Below, piece by piece: positions 18,279 through 27,352 of a DNA stretch of 64,000 nucleotides (positions are counted from its first letter, which is position 1; the number at the start of each line of letters is the position of its first letter). Location: assembly GCA_963796125.1 (NCBI GenBank), contig CAWCKM010000059.1:28310-92309 (forward strand), given 5' to 3'. Origin of the DNA: DASPRG01 sp963796125 (GTDB taxonomy: Bacteria; Nitrospirota; Thermodesulfovibrionia; Thermodesulfovibrionales; SM23-35). The notes under the pieces are model-generated. The model was given only the letters and a program-made list of their open reading frames with translations, did no database searches and was not told the origin of the DNA. Both the position numbers and the translations under genes were made by a program.

Positions 18279-18704
18279 ATGGCACGGTACGAATTTAAAG
18301 AAGTTAAACCAGACCATTTTGACCTTTATGAAGAAGGTTCCTTCCTTTGCTCCTTTACTCGTTCCACTTTTCGAGAATCTTTAGGACATGTTGGACGTGG
18401 TGAGAATTGGATAGGTAGTATCCTGCGCTTATTTAACAAAAAGTTTCCTTTGCCCTATCAAGTTCGTTCAAGTAATTCTTTAGAAAGAGCTGTAGAAGTG
18501 TATGGAGAAGCGGGATTTTGTAGATTATTTAAGGGGTAAAGGGCTTAGAGTTGTAAAACCTTTGGGAATTTCTGACCGCATGATAATAGATTTCTTAGAG
18601 TCGAAAGGTTATCTCATATCGGGTATGCTTGATGATGTCTGACTGATGAGACAGTAAAAGAACAAAATGTTGAGTCAGAATCAATGGTTAAAGAGAGTGT
18701 CTAA
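18279..18704 (+). pseudogene. Hypothetical protein, frame-broken
   Basis: The piece from 18279 reads MARYEFKEVKPDHFDLYEEG and continues for 86 residues. After a frame break near 18505 it continues as FVDYLRGKGLRVVKPLGISD and FLESKGYLISGMLDDV. A second break near 18640 leads to the tail DETVKEQNVESESMVKESV, stopping at 18704. I recognise no family. There is no Shine-Dalgarno site at the ATG, which lies just after an inverted repeat. Its C-terminal tail is repeated 190 bases downstream. Native length would be about 140 residues. Confidence 0.4.
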
Positions 18705-18906
18705 AAGAGTAACACTTTGCTATGGCGATTTTTTGGGATAATCGTCAGAAAAGAAACTTAAAGGAACTGATTTATAGCGAAAGAACCTGGGCTGTGATAC
18801 ATTTTTTTTCTGGCTAATCCTGATATTCTATGGATTTAAATTTCACTAAAAGGCAAAATGTTGAATCAGAGTCAACAGTAAAGAGAGGTTCTAAAACTGT
18901 ATCATA
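18656..18906 (+). repeat. Imperfect direct repeat of a gene tail
   Basis: Bases 18656-18704 and about 18846-18906 share an almost identical stretch (CAAAATGTTGA.TCAGA.TCA, then GTAAAGAGAG-like sequence). They encode related peptides, EQNVESESMVKESV and RQNVESESTVKRGS, each ending in a stop codon. The 140 bases between hold no clear gene; one 31-codon frame at 18722-18817 has no ribosome site. This looks like a partial tandem duplication followed by decay. Confidence 0.5.
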
Positions 18907-18932
18907 ATGTTCAATACGTTCTTTTGATATAA

Positions 18933-19613
18933 ATGACTATGTGTGCGAAGATTTTAGTAATGGCGATATTTGTTTTAGTGCTTTTTCTAACTACAGTATG
19001 CTTTGCTGAGATAGTGGAGGACGGATTTGTTTTACAAAGAATCAGGGCTGAAGAAGGAGATGGGAGTGATGTTAAAGTCATACTGCGTACGGGAAGGTTT
19101 GCAAAGGGAGAGATTTATAGTATGACTGAGAAAATTACCAAGGGAGATTTCATCCAGGAAGCACCAAGAGAAATGATAATTGTATCAAATGGGTTTGCAA
19201 GTATAATTTCTAATAATCAAGAGTCTCTTGTTATTAGAAATGAATTTTTAGTGGATAATTCATTAAGTATGACTGTTAAAGGCAGTTGGAATGGTAAAAA
19301 AGATGGAGCGGTGCATATGTTAATGGGAAAGATTACCATGTTTGATTATGAATTTGATTCAAATAGCAACTATCCGCTTATATTTAGAATGACGCATAAT
19401 GGGTATGAATATCAGAGGGGAGTTGGCAGGGTAAAAGATTTACAAACAGGTGAAATTTATATTTTTGTAACTCAAAGAGGAGCCGTGAATGAATATGGGG
19501 AAGAATTTTTTGATAGATCGTCTTGTGAAAAGGAGTGCTGTGAATTATTGGTGAAAGGTCAAGTTAAACAGGGAGTGACAATAGAAGAGTGCGTGAGAGC
19601 TTTGTGCAAATAA
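18933..19613 (+). CDS. Secreted hypothetical protein
   Basis: The protein is 226 residues with a clear signal peptide (residues 1-25, MAIFVLVLFLTTVCFAE). The mature part is rich in beta-strand pattern and contains no motif I recognise. The C-terminal end has a cysteine cluster (SSCEKECCELL and a later ECVRALC) that could form disulfides or bind metal in the periplasm. The start is ATG 18933; an ATG at 18939 is equally possible, and neither has a good ribosome site. The frame is intact, unlike the fragments before it. Confidence 0.6.
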   Translation: MTMCAKILVMAIFVLVLFLTTVCFAEIVEDGFVLQRIRAEEGDGSDVKVILRTGRFAKGEIYSMTEKITKGDFIQEAPREMIIVSNGFASIISNNQESLVIRNEFLVDNSLSMTVKGSWNGKKDGAVHMLMGKITMFDYEFDSNSNYPLIFRMTHNGYEYQRGVGRVKDLQTGEIYIFVTQRGAVNEYGEEFFDRSSCEKECCELLVKGQVKQGVTIEECVRALCK

Positions 19614-19740
19614 TTTGTATAAAAAGAGAGATAAAAGAATTATCAAAAAACCCCTCCTTAAGTCGCCCCTCCGTAGAGTGAAATCAGATAGGTCAGATTA
19701 TTTTAAAAAACAATTTCTGTTTTTCAGGAAAAATGATTTC

Positions 19741-19770
19741 TTGACTTTAATACATACTGGTTTATAGAAT
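19741..19770 (+). promoter_or_regulatory. Promoter of tRNA-Gly
   Basis: TTGACT at 19741-19746 and TAGAAT at 19765-19770, 18 bases apart, end 8 bases before the mature tRNA. Confidence 0.65.
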
Positions 19771-19778
19771 TTTGTATT

Positions 19779-19850
19779 GCGGGCGTAACTCAGCGGTAGA
19801 GTGTCAGCTTCCCAAGCTGAAGGTCGCGGGTTCGAATCCCGTCGCCCGCT
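19779..19850 (+). tRNA. tRNA-Gly (anticodon CCC)
   Basis: A complete cloverleaf of 72 bases is present. Acceptor GCGGGCG pairs with CGCCCGC. The D arm is ACTC/GAGT. The anticodon arm is TCAGC/GCTGA with loop TTCCCAA, giving anticodon CCC. The T arm is GCGGG/CCCGT with loop TTCGAAT. The discriminator is T, and CCA is not encoded. Confidence 0.95.
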
Positions 19851-20311
19851 CTTAATGAATTATCCTACCTTTCAACTATATCCTTTCTTTGAGGGTAAAA
19901 GAAATAGATATTGAAAGATAAAGGTAAGGGGCCAGGGGAAAGCAAAGATGCGGAAAGGCTGGGAAAGGCTGCTTCCCCCTGCCCATTTTGGAAAAATATG
20001 TCTGGAAAAGCCCCAGCTACCGGGGGCCCCTCCCCCCAACTTAACTTTAATACATTGTGTTTGTTTCACAAACCGCTTGTCAATCAGGAAAAAGTTTTAT
20101 ATTTTTTAAAACTAAAGTTTGATAGGGAATGCATGCAGTATATTGACTTTTAGTATTAACAGAGATAACCTATCCTAAAATTATAGGTAATATGAAAGGA
20201 TGATTAATCACAAAGAAAACTAACCGGAAAAAGTACTGTGCATACACTCAGTAATTAGGAAGATCTTCTGGATGTTATAGGGCAAACTGTATTACGAAAG
20301 GGGGGTATCTT
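19851..20311 (+). other. Intergenic region without a supported gene
   Basis: A frame of 80 codons at 19911-20153 has low-complexity composition, no ribosome site and no recognisable motif, so I do not call it. The region contains a small hairpin (ACCTAT with ATAGGT near 20169-20192) and TTGACT near 20141, which could contribute to the promoter of the YeiH gene. Confidence 0.4.
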
Positions 20312-21670
20312 ATGGAAGAAACAAGAAAGCCCATGGGATGGAAGGAACTGTATCTGAAAGAAGATTGGTGGGCAATTTATCTCGGGCTCGGCATTGTGAT
20401 AGCAGCAATAGCATTTTTTTATACTGGCAACCCTTTTCTTAAATCCCTGAGTATTCTTCCTCCTGCATGGACAGATTTCGGAAAACTTGTTGAGCATTTT
20501 TCTGCTAAAATTGGATGGTATGCTCTTCAGTTCGTTTTCTGGTTGATAATCTTCAGCACAAGTACCAGAATATTAGGGTTCAAGCAGTCTGAGTATATCC
20601 CGTCCTTTATCTTTCTGTATATGCTGTCAATATTCACTTTTATAATCGGAGAATATAAACCCCTGAACAATTATGGATTTGAAGCTCCACTTGTTGCCCT
20701 GTTACTCGGACTTCTCATATCGAATGTTTTAAAGCTGCCGAAGTGGATGGATTCAGGCTTCAGGGTAGAGTATTACATAAAGACCGGTATTGTTCTTCTT
20801 GGTGCAACGCTTCCCTTTACCCTTATTATCTGGGCAGGCCCTATTGCTTTTCTGCAGGCTACAATTATTTCGGTAGTAACGTGTCTGACTATATACTTTG
20901 TAGCTCATAAGCTTTTTGGGCTTGATAAGAGGTTTGGAGCAGTACTTGGAGTTGGCGCAGCCATTTGTGGTGTGTCTGCAGCAATAGCTGTTGGCGGTGC
21001 GGTAAAGGCAAAAAAGGAAGACGTATCTATTACGATAACTTTGGTAACGATATGGGCTATTGTCATGATATTCTTTATACCCTATTTCTCAAAGTTGTTA
21101 AATTTGCATCCGGCGCCAGTAGGCGCCTGGGTGGGATCATCTGAATTTGCTGATGCAGCAGGACTGGCTGCAGCAGTTGCCTATGAAAAAATGGTTGGGG
21201 TTGAAGATGTTTCAGTGAAAGCCTTTACCCTTATGAAAGTTATTGGAAGAGATATATGGCTTGGCATATGGTCATTTATTTTTGCTCTGATTGCATGTTT
21301 AAAATGGGAAAAAGAGGAATGTGGTACACGGCCAGCTGTATCAGAGATATGGTGGAGATTCCCTAAGTTTGTTCTCGGTTTCTTTGTTGCCTCAGTAGTT
21401 ATCACCATAATCGCGTCTCAATATTCCCTTCAGGAGTACGACAAGATTCTTAAGCCAGAACTCATTAAACCCATAAAGAGTCTCAGGTCATGGGCATTTA
21501 TCTTTTGTTTTCTAAGCATTGGTCTTACCACGAGATTCAGGGAACTTGCTTCCGCAGGAAAAAAGCCATTCTGGGCTTTTACAATTGGCGTTATAGTTAA
21601 TGTCACATTGGGTTTTGTACTTTCAATCTTAGTATTTGGAGATTTCTGGATAAGCAAAACAGCTCAGTAG
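20312..21670 (+). CDS. YeiH/UPF0324-family putative anion (sulfate) exporter
   Basis: The protein is 452 residues with about 11-12 membrane segments. Family hallmarks are present: LVALLLGLLISNVLKLPKWM, a glycine-rich RFGAVLGVGAAICGVSAAIA motif, AWVGSSEFADAAGLAAAVA and the terminal FLSIGLTTRFRELASAGKKP. It is about 110 residues longer than typical UPF0324 proteins because of an N-terminal extension with extra membrane helices. The family is annotated as sulfate exporters, but the substrate is poorly established. A ribosome site (AAGGGGGG) lies before ATG 20312. The gene stands alone on the plus strand. Confidence 0.8.
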   Translation: MEETRKPMGWKELYLKEDWWAIYLGLGIVIAAIAFFYTGNPFLKSLSILPPAWTDFGKLVEHFSAKIGWYALQFVFWLIIFSTSTRILGFKQSEYIPSFIFLYMLSIFTFIIGEYKPLNNYGFEAPLVALLLGLLISNVLKLPKWMDSGFRVEYYIKTGIVLLGATLPFTLIIWAGPIAFLQATIISVVTCLTIYFVAHKLFGLDKRFGAVLGVGAAICGVSAAIAVGGAVKAKKEDVSITITLVTIWAIVMIFFIPYFSKLLNLHPAPVGAWVGSSEFADAAGLAAAVAYEKMVGVEDVSVKAFTLMKVIGRDIWLGIWSFIFALIACLKWEKEECGTRPAVSEIWWRFPKFVLGFFVASVVITIIASQYSLQEYDKILKPELIKPIKSLRSWAFIFCFLSIGLTTRFRELASAGKKPFWAFTIGVIVNVTLGFVLSILVFGDFWISKTAQ

Positions 21671-21685
21671 ATTAAATATTGTCCA

Positions 21686-21934
21686 ATGGGAACTACTTGT
21701 TGGGAATGTAAATATTTCAATAACGATCCGGCATGGCTTGAGAAGGTTTTTCCCGGGTTAAATGCCTTAAGTTCTGCCTATGGGTCTGCAAGGGGAGAAG
21801 CATGGGGTATGCAGCAAACGTGATCTCTATCTGTCACCCAACAAAAAATGTGAATATTTCAAACCCATAAATAGTACCCCTTTTGTTAAGGGTTCATCTG
21901 TCTCCACACATGATAAATCCTCTGAAGAACTGTA
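21686..21934 (+). pseudogene. Small cysteine-motif protein, frame-broken
   Basis: ATG 21686 begins MGTTCWECKYFNNDPAWLEK. The frame ends at 21823, but the adjacent frame continues from about 21813 as SKRDLYLSPNKKCEYFKPIN and terminates near 21934. The spacing of CWECKYF and CEYFKP suggests a small zinc- or iron-binding protein. The end overlaps the 3' end of the opposite-strand phosphatidyltransferase gene by about 50 bases, so the true stop may lie earlier. Family not recognised. Confidence 0.4.
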
Positions 21935-22452
21935 ATGTGGGTAAGGATGAGCATTATCCATAATATGGGTAATAGCCATCCGGTAATGGCAGCAAATGAT
22001 AAAAGAATTATCCTTTCAGGTCTTTCCATAATTCCTGTATGGCAGGACTTACCGATGCCCTCTGCGCGAGCACGCGTATAACTAATGAGGAAAGCGCCTA
22101 CTAAAGTTCCAAGGCTGAGATAAATACCTATAAGATTATCCTTATACAGAAAGTACCATGCGATGGCAAGAAAAAGGAATGCATCTGAATACCTGTCAAG
22201 AACAGAATCAAGGAATGCTCCAAATTTTGTAGTTTTACCTCTTGACCGTGCAACTACTCCATCGAGAACATCAAAGATTCCACCGATTAAAATCAATATT
22301 CCACCCAGTCTGATATGATGAGGAATCATCAAAGCTGCAATGACGGTGATAAGAAAACCAATTATTGTGAGGATATTCGGACTGAGAGGTATTTTTTTTG
22401 CAATCTGGCCTAAAGGTATGTCGAGAAAATGGCCGAATTTGGCACTTAACAC
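21886..22452 (-). CDS. CDP-alcohol phosphatidyltransferase (phosphatidylinositol-phosphate synthase-like)
   Basis: The protein is 188 residues with about five membrane helices. The CDP-alcohol phosphotransferase signature DG..AR........G...D...D is intact as FDVLDGVVARSRGKTTKFGA followed by FLDSVLDRYSD. The gene lies 3 bases after the inositol-1-phosphate synthase gene, so the alcohol acceptor is most likely inositol phosphate. By analogy with mycobacterial PgsA1 and archaeal archaetidylinositol-phosphate synthase, the product would be phosphatidylinositol phosphate in the inner membrane. A PgsA (glycerol-phosphate) role cannot be excluded from sequence alone. Confidence 0.82.
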   Translation of the reverse strand: MLSAKFGHFLDIPLGQIAKKIPLSPNILTIIGFLITVIAALMIPHHIRLGGILILIGGIFDVLDGVVARSRGKTTKFGAFLDSVLDRYSDAFLFLAIAWYFLYKDNLIGIYLSLGTLVGAFLISYTRARAEGIGKSCHTGIMERPERIILLSFAAITGWLLPILWIMLILTHITVLQRIYHVWRQMNP

Positions 22453-22455
22453 CCG

Positions 22456-23559
22456 CTATCTTTCCCTGTTTCCCGCAATAAATTCTTCCACCATATTTCG
22501 TGCTTCTTCATCCGGGTATTGCACTAAGGGATGTTTCATAAAATAAGCTGAAGGAGAAACAAGCACTCCCCCTACCCCTCTGTCCCGCGCGATTTTGCAG
22601 CAACGTATAGCATCTATAACGACGCCGGCACTGTTCGGTGAGTCTTCAACAGAAAGTCTGAGTTCGAGACTTACAGGTATATTTCCAAAACCTCTTCCTT
22701 CTATCCGCAGAAAACAAATCTTGTTGTCCTTGAGCCAGGGAACATAATCAGAAGGTCCTATGTGGATGTGTTCATTATTCAATCTGTTCTGAAGTTGAGA
22801 CTGAACAGCCTCTGTCTTTGATATCTTCTTTGATTTCAGTCTGCTGTGATTTAACATATTCAAAAAGTCGGTATTCCCCCCTACATTCAGTTGATATGTA
22901 CTGTCTATCTTTACACCTCTGTCTTCGAAGAGCTTTGTTAGCATCCGGTGAATGATTGTTGCGCCTATCTGGCTCTTGACATCATCTCCTATGATAGGAA
23001 TATTTTTTTCTTCAAAGCGCTTTGCCCAGGTTTTGTCTGAGGCAATAAAGACAGGGATACAGTTAATGAAACTAACACCGGTTGCCAGGCATGCATCAGC
23101 ATAATAGGCTGTTGCCTGTTCAGATCCTACCGGCAGATAACTCAGGAGAATTTCAGCACCGCTCTGCTCTAAGACCTTTGCAACATCACAAGGCTCTTTT
23201 CTTGCGATGATAAATCTTCTGTCGTCTGGATAATTTTCCATATGCTGGGCTACACCATCCAGCACTTCACCCATTTCAACGGTAACAGGATAATCCGGAA
23301 GACCTCCATTAAACGTCTTTGTGCAATTTGGTTTGGCAAAAATGGCTTCATGAAGCGGCTTGCCAACTTTTCTTTCGTCTATGTCAAAGGCAGCTACAAT
23401 TCTGATATCATCCGGTTTGTAGTTTCCAAGGGCATAATGCATAAGGCCAAGGTTCCTGTCAGGATAGGTATCTCCTAAGGAACTGTAATATTCAATCCCC
23501 TGAATCAAAGAACTGGCACAGTTTCCAACCCCGGCAACTGCAATTCGTATATCGCTCAT
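22456..23559 (-). CDS. ino1: Inositol-1-phosphate synthase (myo-inositol-3-phosphate synthase)
   Basis: The protein is 367 residues, the usual length of the bacterial/archaeal form. The Rossmann start is IRIAVAGVGNCASSLIQGIE. Other conserved blocks are FINCIPVFIASDKTWAKRFE, PIIGDDVKSQIGATIIHR and QLNVGGNTDFLNMLNHSRLK, which hold the NAD- and substrate-binding lysines and aspartates. It isomerises glucose-6-phosphate to inositol phosphate. The zinc-ribbon HTH gene ends 4 bases upstream and the phosphatidyltransferase gene begins 3 bases downstream, so the three probably form an operon for inositol lipid synthesis. Confidence 0.92.
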   Translation of the reverse strand: MSDIRIAVAGVGNCASSLIQGIEYYSSLGDTYPDRNLGLMHYALGNYKPDDIRIVAAFDIDERKVGKPLHEAIFAKPNCTKTFNGGLPDYPVTVEMGEVLDGVAQHMENYPDDRRFIIARKEPCDVAKVLEQSGAEILLSYLPVGSEQATAYYADACLATGVSFINCIPVFIASDKTWAKRFEEKNIPIIGDDVKSQIGATIIHRMLTKLFEDRGVKIDSTYQLNVGGNTDFLNMLNHSRLKSKKISKTEAVQSQLQNRLNNEHIHIGPSDYVPWLKDNKICFLRIEGRGFGNIPVSLELRLSVEDSPNSAGVVIDAIRCCKIARDRGVGGVLVSPSAYFMKHPLVQYPDEEARNMVEEFIAGNRER

Positions 23560-23563
23560 GATC

Positions 23564-23980
23564 TTATTTCATCCTTTTTTGAGTTCTCTTATATAAGAGA
23601 CTTATAAGATCCTCAAGTTTTATGTTAAATTCCTTTAAAAGGCTTTCTACGGAATCTTCACAAGATAGCAAGAACCTTTTCCATATCCTCTGGACAGTAT
23701 CCTTATCAAGATCAGATGCAATTGCAGCTTCCCTAAAACTCATTCCTTCGAGAAGATGATGAATGACTTCCTTTATCGTGGTCTCTTTTGTATGGAGACC
23801 AAAGAAAAATGAACTGCGCCGTTCTGAAAAGGTTGAATTACATGTTTTACACTTAAGGAGTTTTCTTCGATTCCTTCCGTACCTGTCATATATGATGATA
23901 TTACCCAGTCCCCTTTTTCCATGGTCATGGCACGACTCATTAGGGCAGAAGAAATTTTCGAACTTCATGGGGATTTGCAT
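23564..23980 (-). CDS. Zinc-ribbon helix-turn-helix protein (transposase-like regulator)
   Basis: The protein is 138 residues. The N-terminal zinc ribbon has CPNESCHDHG and CKTCNSTF. It is followed by a helix-turn-helix like those of IS1/IS1595 InsA-type proteins (LLEGMSFREAAIASDLDKDT, VQRIWKRFL). No catalytic DDE domain is present. Because it is the first gene of the inositol-lipid operon (4 bases before ino1), it could be a domesticated transposase-derived regulator. It could alternatively be a stray remnant of an IS. The start ATG 23980 has no strong ribosome site. Confidence 0.6.
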   Translation of the reverse strand: MQIPMKFENFFCPNESCHDHGKRGLGNIIIYDRYGRNRRKLLKCKTCNSTFSERRSSFFFGLHTKETTIKEVIHHLLEGMSFREAAIASDLDKDTVQRIWKRFLLSCEDSVESLLKEFNIKLEDLISLLYKRTQKRMK

Positions 23981-24062
23981 ACAATTTTATATATCAAAGA
24001 CCTTTTTTATGTCAAGAACTTAATCCAGCGAAATGGGGACATATCCAGGAGAATATTATTAA

Positions 24063-25133
24063 TTAACCTATAGTAACTCCCAGCTTTTTATAGAGCAAGG
24101 GGAAGTTTAAGTTCTGCATAACCAGGTCCATTCCATGGGCAACTTTTGCCTTGTCTCTCAGTCGTAACCTCACGGAGAGTTTCTCCAATTGCCTTGCTAC
24201 AGCATAAGTGTCATCTCGTACCACGATGATAGGTATTGCTTTCTGTTCAGCCCTGGCTATAATGATTTCACTCGGATAGAGTTCACCGGTGAGGACGAGG
24301 CATTCGGTGCCGGATTCTATAGCAGATAACTGTATATCAGCCCTGTCACCGCCCACAATAACAGCATTATTTTTGGTCCTCTTAAAATATTCCGTAGCCC
24401 TGTCGACCTGCATAGCTCCGATTAAGAAACGTTCCACCAGATTACTCAATCTGTCATGACAGCACAAAACCTTACCACTTAGCATCTCATTCAATTCCTC
24501 TACGGTAATGGAACCAACCAGGGGATCCTGCGGCAATATTCCGATAATATCTACACCTGTTCTTTTTAAGAAAGGAACAATGTAGTCATCTATACCTTGC
24601 TTATATTCATGTGTAACTTTATTAAAGATGACACCTATGAAGTGATCTTTAAGATCCTTTTTCGCCTGAAGGATGTAATCAACACAGTAATCGCCTTCAT
24701 ACTTTACTACGATAACAGCCTTTGCATTGAGGCGCTTTATTACCTTAAGACCTGATACACCAAGAACACTCCAGGAATAAATACTCCCTGAGCCACCAAC
24801 GATCATGATGTCCTTATCTTCTGATAATTTCTGATAGGATTTTGTAATTCTTCCTAAAAGACCCTTGATGTCCTTTTGGTAGGATTTAACAGTAAGCTCC
24901 TGGGTTAGTACAACAGGGCATATCTCGGAAACAGGATCTTTCAACTCCAGTGCTCTATAGATAAACCAGGCATCTTTATCCGATAACATATTTTCGATCT
25001 TGATCGGTAATATACCTACAGGCTTGATATATCCTACCCTGAGACCGTCTTTCTTGAACTTAAAACCCAGTCCCATAGAGACCAGGCTCTTGCCGGAATA
25101 TCCTGATGTAGAACCTACATATAGAGAAATCAT
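24063..25133 (-). CDS. BioD-like ATPase with DRTGG domain
   Basis: The protein is 356 residues. The N-terminal P-loop is of the dethiobiotin-synthetase/MinD type (YVGSTSGYSGKSLVSMGLG), with VGYIKPVG and MIVGGSGS. The C-terminal DRTGG domain (NNAVIVGGDRADIQLSAIES) matches the N-terminal portion of long phosphotransacetylases. No phosphotransacetylase catalytic domain follows. It begins next to the stop of the ADP-forming acyl-CoA synthetase gene, so a role in sensing or regulating acetyl-CoA/acetyl-phosphate flux is likely. The exact function is unknown. Confidence 0.75.
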   Translation of the reverse strand: MISLYVGSTSGYSGKSLVSMGLGFKFKKDGLRVGYIKPVGILPIKIENMLSDKDAWFIYRALELKDPVSEICPVVLTQELTVKSYQKDIKGLLGRITKSYQKLSEDKDIMIVGGSGSIYSWSVLGVSGLKVIKRLNAKAVIVVKYEGDYCVDYILQAKKDLKDHFIGVIFNKVTHEYKQGIDDYIVPFLKRTGVDIIGILPQDPLVGSITVEELNEMLSGKVLCCHDRLSNLVERFLIGAMQVDRATEYFKRTKNNAVIVGGDRADIQLSAIESGTECLVLTGELYPSEIIIARAEQKAIPIIVVRDDTYAVARQLEKLSVRLRLRDKAKVAHGMDLVMQNLNFPLLYKKLGVTIG

Positions 25134-25134
25134 T

Positions 25135-27232
25135 TTAGTCCCCTCCTATAATAAATCGTGCATCAATAGCTACCACTCCTTCACCTCTTTTCTTGACCAG
25201 GAGTGGGTTTATTTCAGCTTCGATGATCTGGGGGAAGTCCAGAGCCATCTGCGAGAGAAGCAATATGGATTTTTCAATAGCCTCAATATCTGCTTCTGCT
25301 TCTCCTCTCACTCCCCGTAAAAGAGGAAAGACTTTTGTCTCCCTGATCATTTCGTGAGCATCTTCTTTGCTTAATGGTGTTATTCTGAAAGAAATATCCT
25401 TTAAAACTTCTACATAAATCCCTCCAAGTCCGAACATGATCATATGTCCAAACTGAGCATCCCGCGTTATACCAATAATAACCTCTTTCCCACCGGATAC
25501 CATCTCCTGAATCATCACCCCGATATATCTGGGCCGTGGGCATAATATGTTTAACACGTGTGGTGATATCAAAAAAGGTATTCTCTACCTCCTTTTTGCT
25601 ATTGACATTGAGTTTGACGCCACCAATATCACTCTTATGGAGAATCTGGGGAGAAACAATCTTCATTACCACAGGATAACCTATTCCCTTAGCAGCGGCA
25701 ACCGCATCTTCAGATGTTCTGGCCATCAGACTCCTTGGTTGTGAAAATCCATATGCATGTAAAACCTCATACATTTCTGAATCTGTTAAACGGTCACGTT
25801 TCTCTCCCTTTACACTCTCAAATATGTCAATGACTTTATCTTTTAAGCCTTTCAAATCGGGATAAGTTTTTTCAGGCCTCTTTGTCCATACGTTATACTG
25901 ATACATTGCATTGAGGGAGGAAACGGCATGTTCCGGATAACTGTAATTTGGAACATGATATTTTATGAGAATCTTTGCTCCGGATTCTATACTCTTTTTC
26001 CCCATGAATGAGGTCACTATCGGTTTATCAATTAAATGGGCAATATTTGCTATCGCCTTGGCAGTTCCATCCACGTCCACAATTGCTGTTGGCGTCAAAA
26101 GAACTAATACCCCTTGTACCTTCTCATCTTGAACTACTGTGTAGAGGGCTTTTTCGTATCTCTCTGCTGTAGCATCTCCAAGAATGTCAACGGGATTATA
26201 AAAAGAAGCAAAAGGTGGTAAGAATTTTCTGAGCTCATCCACTGTTTCTTTGTGAAGGGGAACGAGCTGAAGACCTGCCTTGTCACAGGCATCAGCTGCT
26301 ATGATTCCCGGGCCTCCGGAGTTCGTTAAGATGGCAATATTAGGACCCTGAGGCAGGGGCTGATTGGCAAAAGCAACGGCATAATTAAAGAGTTCACCAA
26401 CGGTGTTGGCCCGGATAACTCCACTCTGTTTGAAGGCAGCCTCAAAGGATGTCTCTCGTCCGGCAAGCGCTCCGGTATGGGATGAAGCTGCTTTAACTCC
26501 TGCACTGGTAATGCCTGACTTGAGAATGATGAGTGGTTTCTTTTTAGATACCTGGCTGGCTATCTCAACAAACTTTTTCCCATCCCTTACTCCCTCAATG
26601 TACCCCAGGATTACCTTTGTATTTTCGTCTTCAGCCAGGGCCTGCATGATCTCTTCATCTGAGATATCAGCTTTATTTCCCATACTTATAAATTTTGAAA
26701 ACCCTACGTCTTCAGAGAGGGCAAGATCAAGAACAGCGATACCAAGTGCACCGGATTGAGAGAAAAATCCTATATTCCCCTGAATTGGCATACCAGCAGC
26801 AAAAGAGGCATTAATTCTCGAGTGACTATCAATGATGCCCAGGCAATTAGGACCTATGAATCTTACTCCTGATTCTTTTGCTTTTTTGATCAGTTCATCT
26901 TCTAACTTTGTACCTTCTGAACCACTTTCTCTAAATCCTGCAGTAATAATTACAGCAGCATCAATTCCTTTCTGTCCGCATTGACCGATAACTTCTAATA
27001 CCCTTTTCGGAGGAACTACGACTACTGCTAATCCTATTTCATCTGATACGTCAAGAATAGAAGGGTAAGCCTTTAAACCAAGGATTTCCGGGGCCTCAGG
27101 ATTAATGGGATAAATAGCTCCCTGATAGCCATACTGAATGAGGTTTTTGAGAACATCATAACCTACCTTCCCCGGTGTTCTTGATGCCCCGATAACGGCA
27201 ATAGACTTGGGATTAAAGAAATTATCCAGCAT
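25135..27232 (-). CDS. acdAB: ADP-forming acetate-CoA ligase, alpha-beta fusion (one frameshift)
   Basis: The N-terminal CoA-binding Rossmann domain (NPKSIAVIGASRTPGKVGYD) and the ligase domains (FIGPNCLGIIDS, IGFFSQSGALG, SSHTGALAGRE with the phosphorylated-His region) make the alpha part. A C-terminal ATP-grasp beta part follows (VVMKIVSPQILHKSDIGGVK, FGLGGIYVEVLKDISFRI, EINPLLVK). The frame breaks at about 25517-25521 inside a run of four C; restoring one base joins QIYRG to VMIQEMVSGG. The fusion makes ATP from acetyl-CoA or other acyl-CoA in anaerobes. The native length is about 700 residues, and the break is probably a homopolymer error. Confidence 0.88.
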
Positions 27233-27352
27233 ATAATTTACATTTTTGTGATGAACAGTGAGTGCTCCGATATAATACCCAAAGTATAGCGCATTTTAAA
27301 AGGCAAATTCAGAGATGTTTTCAGATTTCTGAAAGACTTATTGCATAGGAAA

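Noticed and set aside
18722..18817. 31-codon frame between the duplicated tails
   Set aside because: No ribosome site and no similarity to anything I recognise.
19911..20153. 80-codon open frame after tRNA-Gly
   Set aside because: Low-complexity composition, no ribosome site, no recognisable motif; probably chance.
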